Shown here: one piece after another, positions 44,716-52,884 of the stretch
How positions within the stretch are numbered: position 1 is the first letter of the stretch
Layout: every line of letters starts with the position of its first letter
The notes under the pieces: generated by a model
The model's input: the letters and a program-made list of their open reading frames with translations, nothing else
Database searches by the model: none
Told to the model about the DNA's origin: nothing
Position numbers and translations under genes: made by a program
NCBI GenBank assembly: GCA_034431435.1
Contig: DAOUDG010000100.1
Span: 61,310 to 125,309 of the forward strand
Length of the DNA: 64,000 bases
Direction: 5' to 3'
Source: JAHCIE01 sp034431435
GTDB taxonomy: Bacteria > Chloroflexota > Anaerolineae > Epilineales > JAHCIE01

Positions 44716-44755
44716 CTGTGTGGAAATGCTTACGCCGGTAGCGTGCCCCACACAG
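44716..44755. promoter_or_regulatory. CTGTGTGG/CCACACAG inverted pair, candidate XRE operator
   Basis: CTGTGTGG (44716-44723) and its exact complement CCACACAG (44748-44755) flank 24 nt just upstream of the XRE promoter. A third GTGTGGGA box lies at 44798-44805, just after the -10. Spaced half-sites on both sides of the promoter suggest autoregulation. Confidence 0.45.
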
Positions 44756-44764
44756 AACGCAGAC

Positions 44765-44793
44765 TTGCATTTGGGAACAGCCTGTGCTATAGT
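44765..44793 (+). promoter_or_regulatory. Promoter of the XRE-ImmA/IrrE operon
   Basis: TTGCAT (44765-44770), a 17-nt spacer ending TGC, and TATAGT (44788-44793). Thirty-three bases separate it from the ATG, with AAGGAG as ribosome binding site. Confidence 0.7.
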
Positions 44794-44826
44794 AAGAGTG
44801 TGGGAACGGCAGGGAAGGAGAACCGT

Positions 44827-45222
44827 ATGACGCTCGGCCAACGTGTCCGCCAGCGCCGTGAGGAGAAGGGAATGAGCCTGTCGGCTCTGGCCCGCTCTAG
44901 CCAGGTGTCGAAGGGCTATTTGAGCCAGATCGAGAACGACAGCGCGCCGCGCCCGTCGGGCGAGACGCTGTATCGCATGGCAACCGCCCTCGGCACGACG
45001 GTCGCCGACCTGCTGGGGCGCGAGGTCGAGGTTGTCACCATCGAAATCTCGCCCTCCCTGCGGGAGTTTGCCCGCGAGGCCAGCCTACCCGAGGCCGATG
45101 TGTCCATGCTGGCGGGTATTCGCTATCGCGGCGAGCAGCCGCGCAATTCCGCCGACTGGCGTTATCTCTACGAGAGCATCCGGCGCACCATTCGAGGTGG
45201 AGCCGAACCTGACGAAGCATGA
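44827..45222 (+). CDS. XRE-family HTH transcriptional regulator
   Basis: 131 residues, starting at the ATG behind AAGGAG; the frame is open upstream through the promoter but has no start there. Residues 1-64 are a lambda-repressor-type HTH: LGQRVRQRREEKGMSLSALA, RSSQVSKGYLSQIENDSAPR, GETLYRMATALGTTVADLLG. The C-terminal ~65 residues (ISPSLREFAREASLPEADVS, then GIRYRGEQPRNSADWRYLYE) match the short tail found on repressors paired with ImmA/IrrE peptidases. Its stop overlaps the peptidase start (ATGA). By analogy with ImmR/ImmA and DdrO/IrrE, it is probably the cleavage substrate of the next gene product. Confidence 0.92.
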   Translation: MTLGQRVRQRREEKGMSLSALARSSQVSKGYLSQIENDSAPRPSGETLYRMATALGTTVADLLGREVEVVTIEISPSLREFAREASLPEADVSMLAGIRYRGEQPRNSADWRYLYESIRRTIRGGAEPDEA

Positions 45223-46130
45223 GTCCACGCCACTGGTCCAGTGACGCCGCGCGCGCCCTCTGCCGCGCGACGGGCCGCTCCGATCCCGTGGCGGCCATCA
45301 TCGCGCGCGCCGACGCCCTCCTCGACGAGGCCGCCGTGAACGGGCCGCCGGTTCCACTGGCCGTCCTGGCATCCTTCCAGGGCATCCGCAACATCGAGAC
45401 GGTCGACATGGTCGCGTCGGGGCGGCTCATCGTCCACCCCGAAGGCAGCGTGGTCCAGGTCAACCGCGCCGAAAGTCCTGCCCGCCGCCAATTCACCATC
45501 GCCCACGAGATCGCCCACACCTTGCTCCCCGCCTACGCCACCCACCCTCACGACGTCGAGGATGCCCATACCGGCGACTACCCGCAGACGGCCGAGGAAG
45601 AGCACCTATGCGACGTAGGCGCATCCGCGCTGCTCCTGCCCGAGCGCTGGCTGCGGCCGGCCGCCCAACAGCGCACGCCGTCCCTCGCCTCCCTCCAGGA
45701 CCTCGCCCGCCAGTTCAAGGCCTCCCTGGAGGCCACTGCCCGCGCGGTGGCTCGCCTGGACGTGTGGCCCTTCGCCCTCGTCTTCTGGGAGCCAGGCTGG
45801 CGCAAGGCCGACCGCGCCGCCGCCGCCCAGGGCGACCCGATTCCCCCGGCCCTGCGCGTCACCCGCGCCATTGCCGCGCCCTCCTTCGGTGTGTATATTC
45901 CCCGCAACAAGTCCGTCGCCGAAGATACCAGCATCTACCAGGCCTACGCCAGCGGCTCGCCCACCCACGGCATCGATCGGCTGACGCTCCGCACGATCGA
46001 CACGGACGTTGAGGCTGAGTCGGTCTACGTGCCGCTCATGCGCGGTGCGGTCCTCCACCCGCGCGTTGTCTCTTTCCTGCTGCGCCCCTGCGCCGACGCG
46101 ACCCCCAGGGGCCATCCCATCTCGGCCTGA
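45219..46130 (+). CDS. ImmA/IrrE-family metallopeptidase
   Basis: 303 residues. The gluzincin motif HEIAH (H96, E97, H100) sits in RRQFTIAHEIAHTLLPAY, with a downstream EEEHLCDVGASALLLPERW supplying the third zinc ligand, usual for the ImmA/IrrE family. Known members cut an XRE repressor at a site in its C-terminal part, switching on mobile-element excision (ImmA) or the radiation response (IrrE). The ~160-residue C-terminal part (from about 150) is helical then beta-rich and could be a sensor, like the GAF-like part of IrrE, but is not recognised. It overlaps the repressor gene by four bases. Confidence 0.92.
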   Translation: MSPRHWSSDAARALCRATGRSDPVAAIIARADALLDEAAVNGPPVPLAVLASFQGIRNIETVDMVASGRLIVHPEGSVVQVNRAESPARRQFTIAHEIAHTLLPAYATHPHDVEDAHTGDYPQTAEEEHLCDVGASALLLPERWLRPAAQQRTPSLASLQDLARQFKASLEATARAVARLDVWPFALVFWEPGWRKADRAAAAQGDPIPPALRVTRAIAAPSFGVYIPRNKSVAEDTSIYQAYASGSPTHGIDRLTLRTIDTDVEAESVYVPLMRGAVLHPRVVSFLLRPCADATPRGHPISA

Positions 46131-46140
46131 GACCACAGAC

Positions 46141-46184
46141 AACGCGAGGTATGCGCCACATCGCATCCTCTCACGCCTCGCGTT
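46141..46184 (+). terminator. Hairpin after the ImmA/IrrE gene
   Basis: AACGCGAGG pairs with CCTCGCGTT with a 26-nt loop, ten bases after the stop codon. It separates this operon from the promoter at 46226. Confidence 0.45.
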
Positions 46185-46225
46185 CGCATCTCATCTCGAT
46201 GAAACTTGACGCTTCACCACTATAC

Positions 46226-46255
46226 TTGACACAGGTGCAGCAATGTAGCTATACT
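46226..46255 (+). promoter_or_regulatory. Promoter of the HTH-citrate synthase-like pair
   Basis: TTGACA (46226-46231), 18-nt spacer, TATACT (46250-46255). A second TATACT and a TTGACG lie just upstream (46205-46225), so the region contains direct repeats of promoter-like hexamers. Confidence 0.6.
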
Positions 46256-46291
46256 CACGTTCGACCCCTTCACCTGCGGGAGGACGTGACC

Positions 46292-46555
46292 ATGTCGGAC
46301 AATGTCCCCGACGACTACATCACCGTCGATGAGGCCAGCGCCCTGCTGGGCGTCAAGAAGGCCACCCTCTACGCCTATGTCTCGCGCGGCCTGGTTCACA
46401 GCTACAAGCAGGGCATCCGCCGCCAGCGTCTCTACAGCCGCCGCCAGCTTGAGGCCCTGCTGACCATCCGACCTGGCGCGACGACCATCGAGACCGAGAC
46501 GACCACCGAGACTGAGCGCCTGCCGCCAGCCGCCGACTGGATGGCCCGCCGATGA
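46292..46555 (+). CDS. Small HTH (MerR/excisionase-like) protein overlapping a citrate synthase homologue
   Basis: 87 residues. The ATG at 46292 follows GGGAGG. Residues 9-52 form a winged HTH of the excisionase/MerR type: ITVDEASALLGVKKATLYAY followed by VSRGLVHSYKQGIRRQRLYS and RRQLEALL. The remainder is a Thr/Glu-rich tail (ETETTTETERLP). In several bacteria this same HTH (ATLYAYVSRGL) is fused to the N-terminus of citrate synthase-family proteins; here it is a separate gene whose TGA overlaps the next ATG. The two products probably act as one unit, possibly as a DNA-binding metabolite sensor. Confidence 0.85.
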   Translation: MSDNVPDDYITVDEASALLGVKKATLYAYVSRGLVHSYKQGIRRQRLYSRRQLEALLTIRPGATTIETETTTETERLPPAADWMARR

Positions 46556-47640
46556 CCGCCGATAGCCCATCCCACCCCCTCATCGAAACGTCGGTCAGCG
46601 CCCTTATCGACGGGCAACTCGTCTACCGGGGTATCCCTGTCCAGGAAATCGTTGAGCACGGCGACTTCGCCACCACCGCCTGGCTGCTCTGGCATGGCGC
46701 GCTGCCCACATCGGCTGAGCAGGACGAACTGGGAAGCAGCCTCGCCGCCGCCTGGGACCTGCCCCGCGACCTGATCACCCGGCTGCGCGCCCTCCCCCCG
46801 GCCACACCTATCTTCACCGTGCTACGCGAGGCCATCGCCACGGTCGAGATGTCGCCCCCTCGCCCGCCAGCGACCTTGCCCGGCGGCGGGTCGCCGACTG
46901 ACCCGCCGCGCCTGCTTGGCATGCTGCCCAGTGTCGCCGCCCTCTGGCATCACATCGCCGCCGGACGGCCTCACTTCGCCCCGCGCGTTGAAGGCTCGCT
47001 GGCCGCCCGCCTCTTGCACGCCGTCCGCGGCGAGGCCGCCACCGACGCAGAGGCCCGCGCCCTCGACCGCGCCTTGATCCTCTACGCCGACTATGGCCTG
47101 ACTGCCTCGACACTGGCCGCTCGCATCGCGGCCGCGGCCGAGGCCTCCCTGCCCACGGCCCTGATGGCCGCTCTGTGCGTGGTCAGCGGCCCACTGCATG
47201 GCGGCCTCCTCGGTCAGGTGGCGCGATTTCTGGCCGACATCCCCGCGCCCAACGAAGCCCCCCGCGCTGTCGAGTCATTGCTGCGGCTGGGGCAGCTTCC
47301 ACCTGGCTTTGCGACTACCGCTGACCCCCGCGCTGCCCCGTTCCGGCGTCTGGCCGCCGCGCCCGGTCGCGGCCCGTGGCTGAAGGTGGCCGACGCCGTC
47401 GCCGATACCGTCTACAACCGTACCGGCCATACCCCCACCGCCGACCTGTATGCCGCCGTCCTCCTGAACGGCCTCGGCATCCCCCGCGACCTGGCTCCCG
47501 CACTGTTCGCCCTCGGCCGTACGGCCGGCTGGACCGCCCACGCCCTGGAGCAGCGAGCGGACAACCGCCTCGCGCCACCCACCACGCGCTACATCGGCCC
47601 GCCCGTAACCGGCTGGCCGACGCGCCGCGCCCGCCCGTAG
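46552..47640 (+). CDS. Citrate synthase-family protein lacking one catalytic His
   Basis: 362 residues; overlaps the HTH gene by ATGA. It follows the citrate synthase fold: LIDGQLVYRGIPVQEIVEHG, TTAWLLWHGALPT, then ILYADYGLTASTLAARIAAA and VSGPLHGGLL, keeping the first catalytic His (H216). The second catalytic His, normally in GFGHxxY, is missing: residues 252-260 read GFATTADPR, with about five residues deleted. The catalytic Asp equivalent (D298 in TADLYAAVLLNGLGIP) and the late FALGRTAGWTAHALEQ are kept. Condensation of oxaloacetate with acetyl-CoA is therefore doubtful. A ligand-sensing role with the HTH partner is an inference. Confidence 0.85.
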   Translation: MTADSPSHPLIETSVSALIDGQLVYRGIPVQEIVEHGDFATTAWLLWHGALPTSAEQDELGSSLAAAWDLPRDLITRLRALPPATPIFTVLREAIATVEMSPPRPPATLPGGGSPTDPPRLLGMLPSVAALWHHIAAGRPHFAPRVEGSLAARLLHAVRGEAATDAEARALDRALILYADYGLTASTLAARIAAAAEASLPTALMAALCVVSGPLHGGLLGQVARFLADIPAPNEAPRAVESLLRLGQLPPGFATTADPRAAPFRRLAAAPGRGPWLKVADAVADTVYNRTGHTPTADLYAAVLLNGLGIPRDLAPALFALGRTAGWTAHALEQRADNRLAPPTTRYIGPPVTGWPTRRARP

Positions 47641-47685
47641 CGCGGCATCGGCACGAGCTGCCTATTTGCCCCCCACGAGACACCT

Positions 47686-48552
47686 ATGACCTCACCTACC
47701 GACCATCCTGCGCGCCCTACCGTTGGCCTGGCCCTCGGCGGTGGCGGTGCACGCGGCCTCGCCCACGTCGGCCTGCTCAAGGTACTGACGCGGGAAGGCA
47801 TCCCCATCGACTACATCGCCGGCACCAGCATGGGCGGCATCCTGGGAGCCTTGTATAGTATCGGCATGCCCCTCGACCAGATTGAAGCCGAGGCGGCACG
47901 CATTGGCGGCCGCCGCACTATGCTGGGTCTCGCCGATATTCAGATCTCTCAGACGGGCTTGTTGCGAGGGGCGCGTATCCAGGCTCACTTGGCCAGCCTC
48001 ATAGGGGCTGAGCGGACCTTCGCCGAACTGACGACACCCCTGGCCATCGTCGCCAGCGACATGAACAGCGGGCGGGAGGTAGTCTTCCAGGAGGGGCGCG
48101 TGATCGATGCCTTGCGCGCGACCATGTCCGTTCCCGGCGTATTCCGCCCCTACGAGCTGGGGCCTTACCGCCTCGTGGACGGCGGCATCCTGAACAATGT
48201 CCCCACCGATATCGTGCGCCGCATGGGCGCTACAGTCGTGATCGCCCAGGACGTCCTGCCCCAGTACAGCCTCAACGTGCCGGGCGAGCCTCCCCTAATC
48301 TCACCGATGGCCCTCGGCGGCCTGCCGCGCGTATACAACGACTTCTGGCAGATCGAGAGCATTATGATCTCAGCCATCACCGAGCTGCGCCTGATTATGT
48401 CACCGCCGGACGTACTGATCTGGCCCAACCTGCCCGCGAACATGGGCCTCTTCCTGGGTTTCGATCGGGCGCATATTGCCATCGCCGCCGGCGAAGAGGC
48501 CGCCGAACAGGCCCTGCCTCGTATTCGCGCCGCGCTACGTCAGGGACCCTAG
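47686..48552 (+). CDS. Patatin-like phospholipase
   Basis: 288 residues. The Ser-Asp dyad of patatins is intact: oxyanion glycines GGGGARGLAHVG (18-29), nucleophile Ser48 in GTSMGG and Asp165 in VDGG. The remainder (TMSVPGVFRPYELGPYRLVD, NNVPTDIVRRMGATVVIAQD) matches the RssA/YchK-like bacterial branch. It lacks the transmembrane and cyclic-nucleotide domains of larger homologues. It probably hydrolyses acyl esters of lipids at the membrane. No ribosome binding site is evident before the ATG, and the gap from the citrate synthase-like gene is 45 nt, so it may be co-transcribed. Confidence 0.93.
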   Translation: MTSPTDHPARPTVGLALGGGGARGLAHVGLLKVLTREGIPIDYIAGTSMGGILGALYSIGMPLDQIEAEAARIGGRRTMLGLADIQISQTGLLRGARIQAHLASLIGAERTFAELTTPLAIVASDMNSGREVVFQEGRVIDALRATMSVPGVFRPYELGPYRLVDGGILNNVPTDIVRRMGATVVIAQDVLPQYSLNVPGEPPLISPMALGGLPRVYNDFWQIESIMISAITELRLIMSPPDVLIWPNLPANMGLFLGFDRAHIAIAAGEEAAEQALPRIRAALRQGP

Positions 48553-48553
48553 C

Positions 48554-48615
48554 GAAACGTGATGCGTGAGACGTGCGAACTCCCCTCATGGCTCGCATGT
48601 CACGCATCACGTTTC
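48554..48615. terminator. Perfect 16-bp inverted repeat between convergent genes
   Basis: GAAACGTGATGCGTGA and its exact complement TCACGCATCACGTTTC are separated by 30 nt, directly after the patatin stop and six bases before the MFS stop. It is a dispersed-repeat style hairpin that can end both transcripts. Confidence 0.65.
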
Positions 48616-48620
48616 ACTCG

Positions 48621-49853
48621 TCACACTTCGCCAACCTCCACCGACGGCCGAGGCTCGCGCCGCACCTGGAAGTACAGCCAGAACAGCGCCGTCCCCACCA
48701 GCCCCATCACCGCACCAAAGGCAAATAGCGGTGGATAACCGAGGCGCGTAATCATTTGCCCCCCCAGGTACGCCGTGAACGCGAAACTCACGCCGGCCGA
48801 CGTCTCCGAGACACCGCTGAGCAAGCCGCGCCGCTCCGGCGGCACAATGTCCATCGCGTACACCAGGAACGCCGCGTAGCGGACCGACGACAGCGACGTG
48901 ACCCCTACGAAGCCCAGGCTCGCCGCGATCCAGTCGGGGATGAAGATCATCGGCAGCACCGCCAGCGATAGCCCCAGCGATCCCCAGGTCACGGTATTCG
49001 CGTTGCCCCAGCGGCGCGCCAGCATCGGCGCGAGGAGCGCGGTCGGCACGGCCAGCAGCCGCCCTAGCGCCGTCACGATGCCGATGGTGACCGTCGGCGT
49101 ATGCAGCGCTGAGTCCATGTAGACGTTGAAGAAGGGGATCGTCGTGCCGACAGCGCCCGCCTGCAAGAAGCGCACCACACCCAGGACGACAATGACCATG
49201 AGCGGGAAGGCCACTGCCGCCTCGCTCTTTGGGCCGCTGGGCCGCAGGGTGACATCCGAGGCGGCGAACATGGCGACACAGGCCACCGCCAGGCCCATGG
49301 CCGCCACCCCCAGGGGCACGGCGTAGGGCAGCGGTGCGGACAGGGTCAGGCCCAGTCGCGCCGCCAGCAGCCCCGGCAAGAAGCCCCCCAGCAGGCTGCC
49401 CACAAAGGCCGCGAACGACCAGAGCGCCACCTGGTAAGAGAACGCTCGCTCCCGCAGCGCCGGCGGAGCGACCGCCGTCAGGTACGGCGGGCCGTTGACG
49501 AAGAAGAAGGCCAGCCCCACCATCTGTAGCGAGTACAAACCCAGCAGCCATGCCGAGACCGCCGTCGCGGGGACCATGGCGGCCAGTGGCATGAGAATCG
49601 CCGTCCCCGTCATCAGGCCCAGGCCGAGGAGCATGCTGCGTCGGCTACCCCAGCGGCTGCCCAGTACGCCCGCTGGCGCACTCGCCACGGTGAACGCCAC
49701 CAGGCTGACGGACGCCAGCAACCCCACGAAGTCGGGCCCGTAACCCAGGCGCAGCACATACAGGTTGTACACGACGGAGTAGATGCCGCCGTCAATGGTG
49801 AAACCGACGAGGCCGATGGCGGTCAGGTACAGGAGGATGTCACGTCGGGGCAT
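48621..49853 (-). CDS. Major facilitator superfamily transporter
   Basis: 410 residues from the ATG at 49853 (MPRRDILLYLTAIGLVGFTI); a longer frame to 49973 begins inside the preceding gene and lacks hydrophobic character. There are twelve hydrophobic segments in two sets of six, with the MFS signature loop between helices 2 and 3 (GVLGSRWGSRRSMLLGLGLM) and a related one in the second half (APMLARRWGNANTVTWG). NLYVLRLGYGPDFVGLLASV and later ETSAGVSFAFTAYLGGQMIT are typical of small-molecule exporters of unknown substrate. It is the last gene of the GTPase-JAMM-MFS run, 43 nt after the peptidase stop. Confidence 0.88.
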   Translation of the reverse strand: MPRRDILLYLTAIGLVGFTIDGGIYSVVYNLYVLRLGYGPDFVGLLASVSLVAFTVASAPAGVLGSRWGSRRSMLLGLGLMTGTAILMPLAAMVPATAVSAWLLGLYSLQMVGLAFFFVNGPPYLTAVAPPALRERAFSYQVALWSFAAFVGSLLGGFLPGLLAARLGLTLSAPLPYAVPLGVAAMGLAVACVAMFAASDVTLRPSGPKSEAAVAFPLMVIVVLGVVRFLQAGAVGTTIPFFNVYMDSALHTPTVTIGIVTALGRLLAVPTALLAPMLARRWGNANTVTWGSLGLSLAVLPMIFIPDWIAASLGFVGVTSLSSVRYAAFLVYAMDIVPPERRGLLSGVSETSAGVSFAFTAYLGGQMITRLGYPPLFAFGAVMGLVGTALFWLYFQVRREPRPSVEVGEV

Positions 49854-49896
49854 GGCGAGGTCTGCAGCTACACGTCGCAGGTCGGGTGTATCAGGT

Positions 49897-50355
49897 TCAG
49901 CAGCCCGCTTCGACGTAGCGACCGGCTGCCGCGTCCCAGGCGAAACAACGATGGGCGACGGCCTGGCCCCCACGCACCGATACCACCAGATAGGCTACGC
50001 CCGGGTAGCTCGGCTCGCCGAAGGGCGCGGCCATGGCCACATCCTCGCACGAAAAGTAGGCATCGGCGTCTGGGTGAGAATGGTACAGCAACACCAGATT
50101 CTGCCCCGGCTCCTCTGCCCGGCGATGGATGGCGAGTAGCTCGCGCGCGCTGATGGTATACGCCGTGCGCGCGTCACGCGGAAAGCGGTCCGGCTCGCGG
50201 GCGTGCAGTTCATTCTGCGCATTCGTACAGCGCACGGCCTCCCATAGCTGGCCTGCGGGACCATCCACCCGCCAGATGGCCCCGCAGCATTCGAAGGGAT
50301 ATTCGTCCTGGCCGTGGGCGTACACCGCCGCGAGCATATCAGGCGGCAGTGTCAT
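49897..50355 (-). CDS. JAMM/Mov34 (M67) metallopeptidase, CysO-cysteine hydrolase-like
   Basis: 152 residues. The JAMM zinc motif is complete: Glu22 in PFECCG, then H92-x-H94-P-x7-S102-x2-D105 in YHSHPDADAYFSCED. Bacterial members of this size remove cysteine from a thiocarboxylated sulfur-carrier protein (Mec-type), or cut ubiquitin-like carrier fusions. No ThiS/CysO-like carrier or cysteine synthase lies alongside. GGGAGG precedes the ATG by four bases, and the start codon overlaps the stop of the upstream GTPase gene (ATGA), so the two are translationally coupled. Confidence 0.92.
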   Translation of the reverse strand: MTLPPDMLAAVYAHGQDEYPFECCGAIWRVDGPAGQLWEAVRCTNAQNELHAREPDRFPRDARTAYTISARELLAIHRRAEEPGQNLVLLYHSHPDADAYFSCEDVAMAAPFGEPSYPGVAYLVVSVRGGQAVAHRCFAWDAAAGRYVEAGC

Positions 50356-52190
50356 AGCGCCTCCCGGCGCGGCGTCGCGACCGCCTCAGGCAGGGCGCGC
50401 TCGATACGCCCTCGAAGGTCGCTCAGGCGGCCGGCGATGTCCGTCACATCCGCCTGCAGACCCGCCAGCCGCTCATTCTCTGCCCGGATGAAGCGGCTGT
50501 AGGGGCCAATGGCATCCCGCAGCCGCTGAATGGAGCGGTCGAGCTGAGCGTTGAACTCCTCTTCGAGCGACGCGCGCAGCCGAGTGCGCAGCTCATCCGT
50601 CTTGGCGCGCAGGTCGTTCTTGGCCTGGCTGCGCTTGTAGGGCAGAATCGCCAGGCCCAACGCCCCCACCGCGCCCGCCGCCAGGAGGCCCGTGGCATCC
50701 GCCGCCGCCCCCACCAGGATGACCTTCAAGATAACGCCCAGGCTCACCGCCCCAACACCGGCCAGGGCCGTCTGCGCCAGCGCATCCTGTACCCCCTCGA
50801 CAAGCGCCTGCGACTCGACCTCGCTGTCGTAGCGAGCCACAATCTCGCCCGCCGACCTCCCCACGCTGTCGATGAGCTGGCGGCGGTTGTACTCGAAGCC
50901 ACCCGCCGTCTCCCGCGCCGCACTCGACAGGAACTCAGTGCGCTGACGGCGGTCTAGCTCCGACGCAATGACCTTCCACTCCTTCAACTCGCGCTCCACC
51001 ATCCAATCAATCACACTGTCGACCTCAGCCTCCACCTGTTGCGGCGTATCGGCGATGACAGTCTGCTCGAAGTCGTCGGCAAGCTGTTGCGTGTTCAAGA
51101 GGTTGAACACGCGGCGCAACTTGATGCGATCGTCGAAGAACTCCTCGCCACGCACGCGCATCTGGAGGATCAGGTTATCGATGCGGTCAAAGCGGTGGTC
51201 GAACTCAGTCTGCATATCCTGGCGATAGAGGGTCAGCTCCTGCTCCACCACGTCCAGCGTCTTGAGGTCGTCGCGCAGCAACACGCGCCGCGCCTCCATA
51301 GCCACGCCGGTGTCCGTCGCCAGCTTCGTCGCCACCCCCAGCGGATTGAGCAGCTTCAGGCGGATTCGACCCTGCTCGTTCAGCGTGTCGAAGATGTACG
51401 CCTCGAATGGCTCGAACTGACTGGCCCCCCACCAGGGATCGGCCCGCAACAGTTGCACCTGGCCGACCGCCCCGTCGGCGGCATCCTCCCCGGCCACTGG
51501 CAGCTGTGCTTCTACGTTCACCTTCGCCCGCAGCGCAAGCCGCGCCGACAGCGGAAAGCCTTCCGGCGCGGCGCCTAACAATTGGCGCGCGTTCTCACGC
51601 ACGAAGGCCACCACCTGTTCCTGTTCAACCGCCGTCTCTAGAATGTCAATCTTGTTGATGACAATGACGATCTTCTTGCCCCAGTCGCGAATCGCGCTGA
51701 GGAAAGCGCGCTCGCTCTCCGTGAATGGGCGATCCGCCGAGGTCACGAACAGCACCAGGTCGCTGCGCGGCACGAAATCGCGCGTAATCTCCTCATGCTC
51801 GCGGAGGACGGCGTTCGTGCCCGGTGTATCGACCACGTTGATCTCGCGCAGGAAGGGTGAAGGGTAGGTCATGACCAGCACGCCTCGCTCCGGCGCGCCT
51901 GGGCCTTTCTCACCGTAGCGCAACAGGTGAATCTGCGCTGTGGTCGGTGTCACACCCTCGGTCAGGTAGCGCTCGCCGAGCAGCGCGTTGATGAGCGCCG
52001 ATTTGCCACTGTTGAACTCGCCCGCCACCACCAGCAGGAACAGCTCGTCCAGCTGGGTCAGCGTCTGACGCAGCACCGCCAGATCATCGGCCGCCACATC
52101 CCAACGGCTCATGACCTCCAGCAGACGCTCCAGCTCGCGGCGCTCGTCGCGCCAGATCTGGCCCTGCTCCTCCGATAATACTGTCGGCAT
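50352..52190 (-). CDS. Dynamin-family GTPase with C-terminal membrane hairpin
   Basis: 612 residues from the ATG at 52190 (GGTGG five bases upstream); starts at 52202 and 52241 are alternatives. The G domain has G1 AGEFNSGKSALINALLG (57-71), a Thr-rich G2 region (EGVTPTTAQIHLL), G3 VVDTPG and G4 VINKID. A long helical stalk follows, with many charged heptads (QDMQTEFDHRFDRIDNLILQ). Near residues 505-555 a double hydrophobic stretch (ALAGVGAVSLGVILKVILVG, GLLAAGAVGALGLAILPY) forms a membrane hairpin, then a coiled-coil tail. The layout matches bacterial dynamin-like proteins that remodel or repair membranes. First gene of a three-gene run. Confidence 0.91.
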   Translation of the reverse strand: MPTVLSEEQGQIWRDERRELERLLEVMSRWDVAADDLAVLRQTLTQLDELFLLVVAGEFNSGKSALINALLGERYLTEGVTPTTAQIHLLRYGEKGPGAPERGVLVMTYPSPFLREINVVDTPGTNAVLREHEEITRDFVPRSDLVLFVTSADRPFTESERAFLSAIRDWGKKIVIVINKIDILETAVEQEQVVAFVRENARQLLGAAPEGFPLSARLALRAKVNVEAQLPVAGEDAADGAVGQVQLLRADPWWGASQFEPFEAYIFDTLNEQGRIRLKLLNPLGVATKLATDTGVAMEARRVLLRDDLKTLDVVEQELTLYRQDMQTEFDHRFDRIDNLILQMRVRGEEFFDDRIKLRRVFNLLNTQQLADDFEQTVIADTPQQVEAEVDSVIDWMVERELKEWKVIASELDRRQRTEFLSSAARETAGGFEYNRRQLIDSVGRSAGEIVARYDSEVESQALVEGVQDALAQTALAGVGAVSLGVILKVILVGAAADATGLLAAGAVGALGLAILPYKRSQAKNDLRAKTDELRTRLRASLEEEFNAQLDRSIQRLRDAIGPYSRFIRAENERLAGLQADVTDIAGRLSDLRGRIERALPEAVATPRREAL

Positions 52191-52251
52191 TGACGCCACC
52201 ATAGCCAGCCGTGCCTTTCCCCATCCTCGTACCCATAACAATGATGGTTCA

Positions 52252-52280
52252 ATTCTACCTTATGTCGCTTCCCCACGCAA
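52252..52280 (-). promoter_or_regulatory. Promoter of the dynamin-like GTPase operon
   Basis: Minus strand TTGCGT (52275-52280), 17-nt spacer, TAGAAT (52252-52257), 62 nt before the ATG. Confidence 0.55.
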
Positions 52281-52319
52281 GAATTGTTCCCCACTTTCGG
52301 CTTTCAGCCGGCAACCCAG

Positions 52320-52325
52320 TATACT
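52320..52325 (+). promoter_or_regulatory. -10 box giving a leaderless YgjP-like mRNA
   Basis: TATACT followed by exactly six bases (TACCCC) and then the ATG at 52332, the same spacing as the pterin dehydratase promoter. There is no ribosome binding site. The -35 region is poor. Confidence 0.5.
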
Positions 52326-52331
52326 TACCCC

Positions 52332-52862
52332 ATGAGCACTCCACCCCCGATCAAGGTGACCCGCAGCAAGCGCCGCACCCGCACCATCACTGCCCGCCGC
52401 CTGGTCGACGGCGCCATCGAGATTCTGGCCCCCATCGATGTCTCGGACAAGGACCTTGCCCCCGTCATCGAGCGACTGACACAGCGCCTCCGCACGCGCA
52501 TGGAACGCGCCCGGCTCACTGACGAGGGCCTTGAGCAGCGCGCCCGTGAACTCAACCGCAAGTACTTCGACGGTCGGCTGCGCTGGAACTCCATCGTGTA
52601 CGTCACCAACCAGCAGCACCGCGCGGGTAGCTGCACCCCCAGCCAGGGCACGATCCGCATCAGCGACCGCATGGCGACTCTGCCCGCCTGGGTGCGCGAC
52701 TACGTCATCGTCCACGAGCTGGCCCACCTGGAGCAGCCCAACCACTCGCGAGCCTTCTGGGACCTCGTGAATCGCTACCCCCTCAGCGAGCGCGCCCGCG
52801 GCTACCTGATGGCCCTGCACCTGGAGCCTGACGCAGGCGATAGCCCACCCGCCAACGAATAG
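52332..52862 (+). CDS. YgjP-like (DUF45/WLM-type) zinc metallopeptidase
   Basis: 176 residues. The zinc site is HELAH (H128, E129, H132) in DYVIVHELAHLEQPNHSRAF, with the third His at 138, the exact DUF45/YgjP pattern HELAHxxxxxHxxxFW. N-terminal strands (KVTRSKRRTRTITARRLVDG) and the RWNSIVYVTNQQHRAGSCTP block are also typical. The family relates to SprT/Wss1-like proteases and is often encoded near type I restriction genes, but here it stands alone, divergent from the dynamin-like GTPase. The physiological substrate is unknown. Confidence 0.92.
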   Translation: MSTPPPIKVTRSKRRTRTITARRLVDGAIEILAPIDVSDKDLAPVIERLTQRLRTRMERARLTDEGLEQRARELNRKYFDGRLRWNSIVYVTNQQHRAGSCTPSQGTIRISDRMATLPAWVRDYVIVHELAHLEQPNHSRAFWDLVNRYPLSERARGYLMALHLEPDAGDSPPANE

Positions 52863-52884
52863 CTACCCCAGACAGCGCAACGAC

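Noticed and set aside
44537..44826. Radiation/desiccation response motif (DdrO site) in the XRE control region
   Set aside because: The palindromic TTATGTTA-type sequence is not present; only GTGTGG half-sites and the LexA-type box are seen.
37968..48552. Prophage or integrative element containing the wall hydrolase and XRE/ImmA genes
   Set aside because: No integrase, terminase, portal, tail or holin genes, no att-like direct repeats or tRNA, and the same base composition as neighbours.
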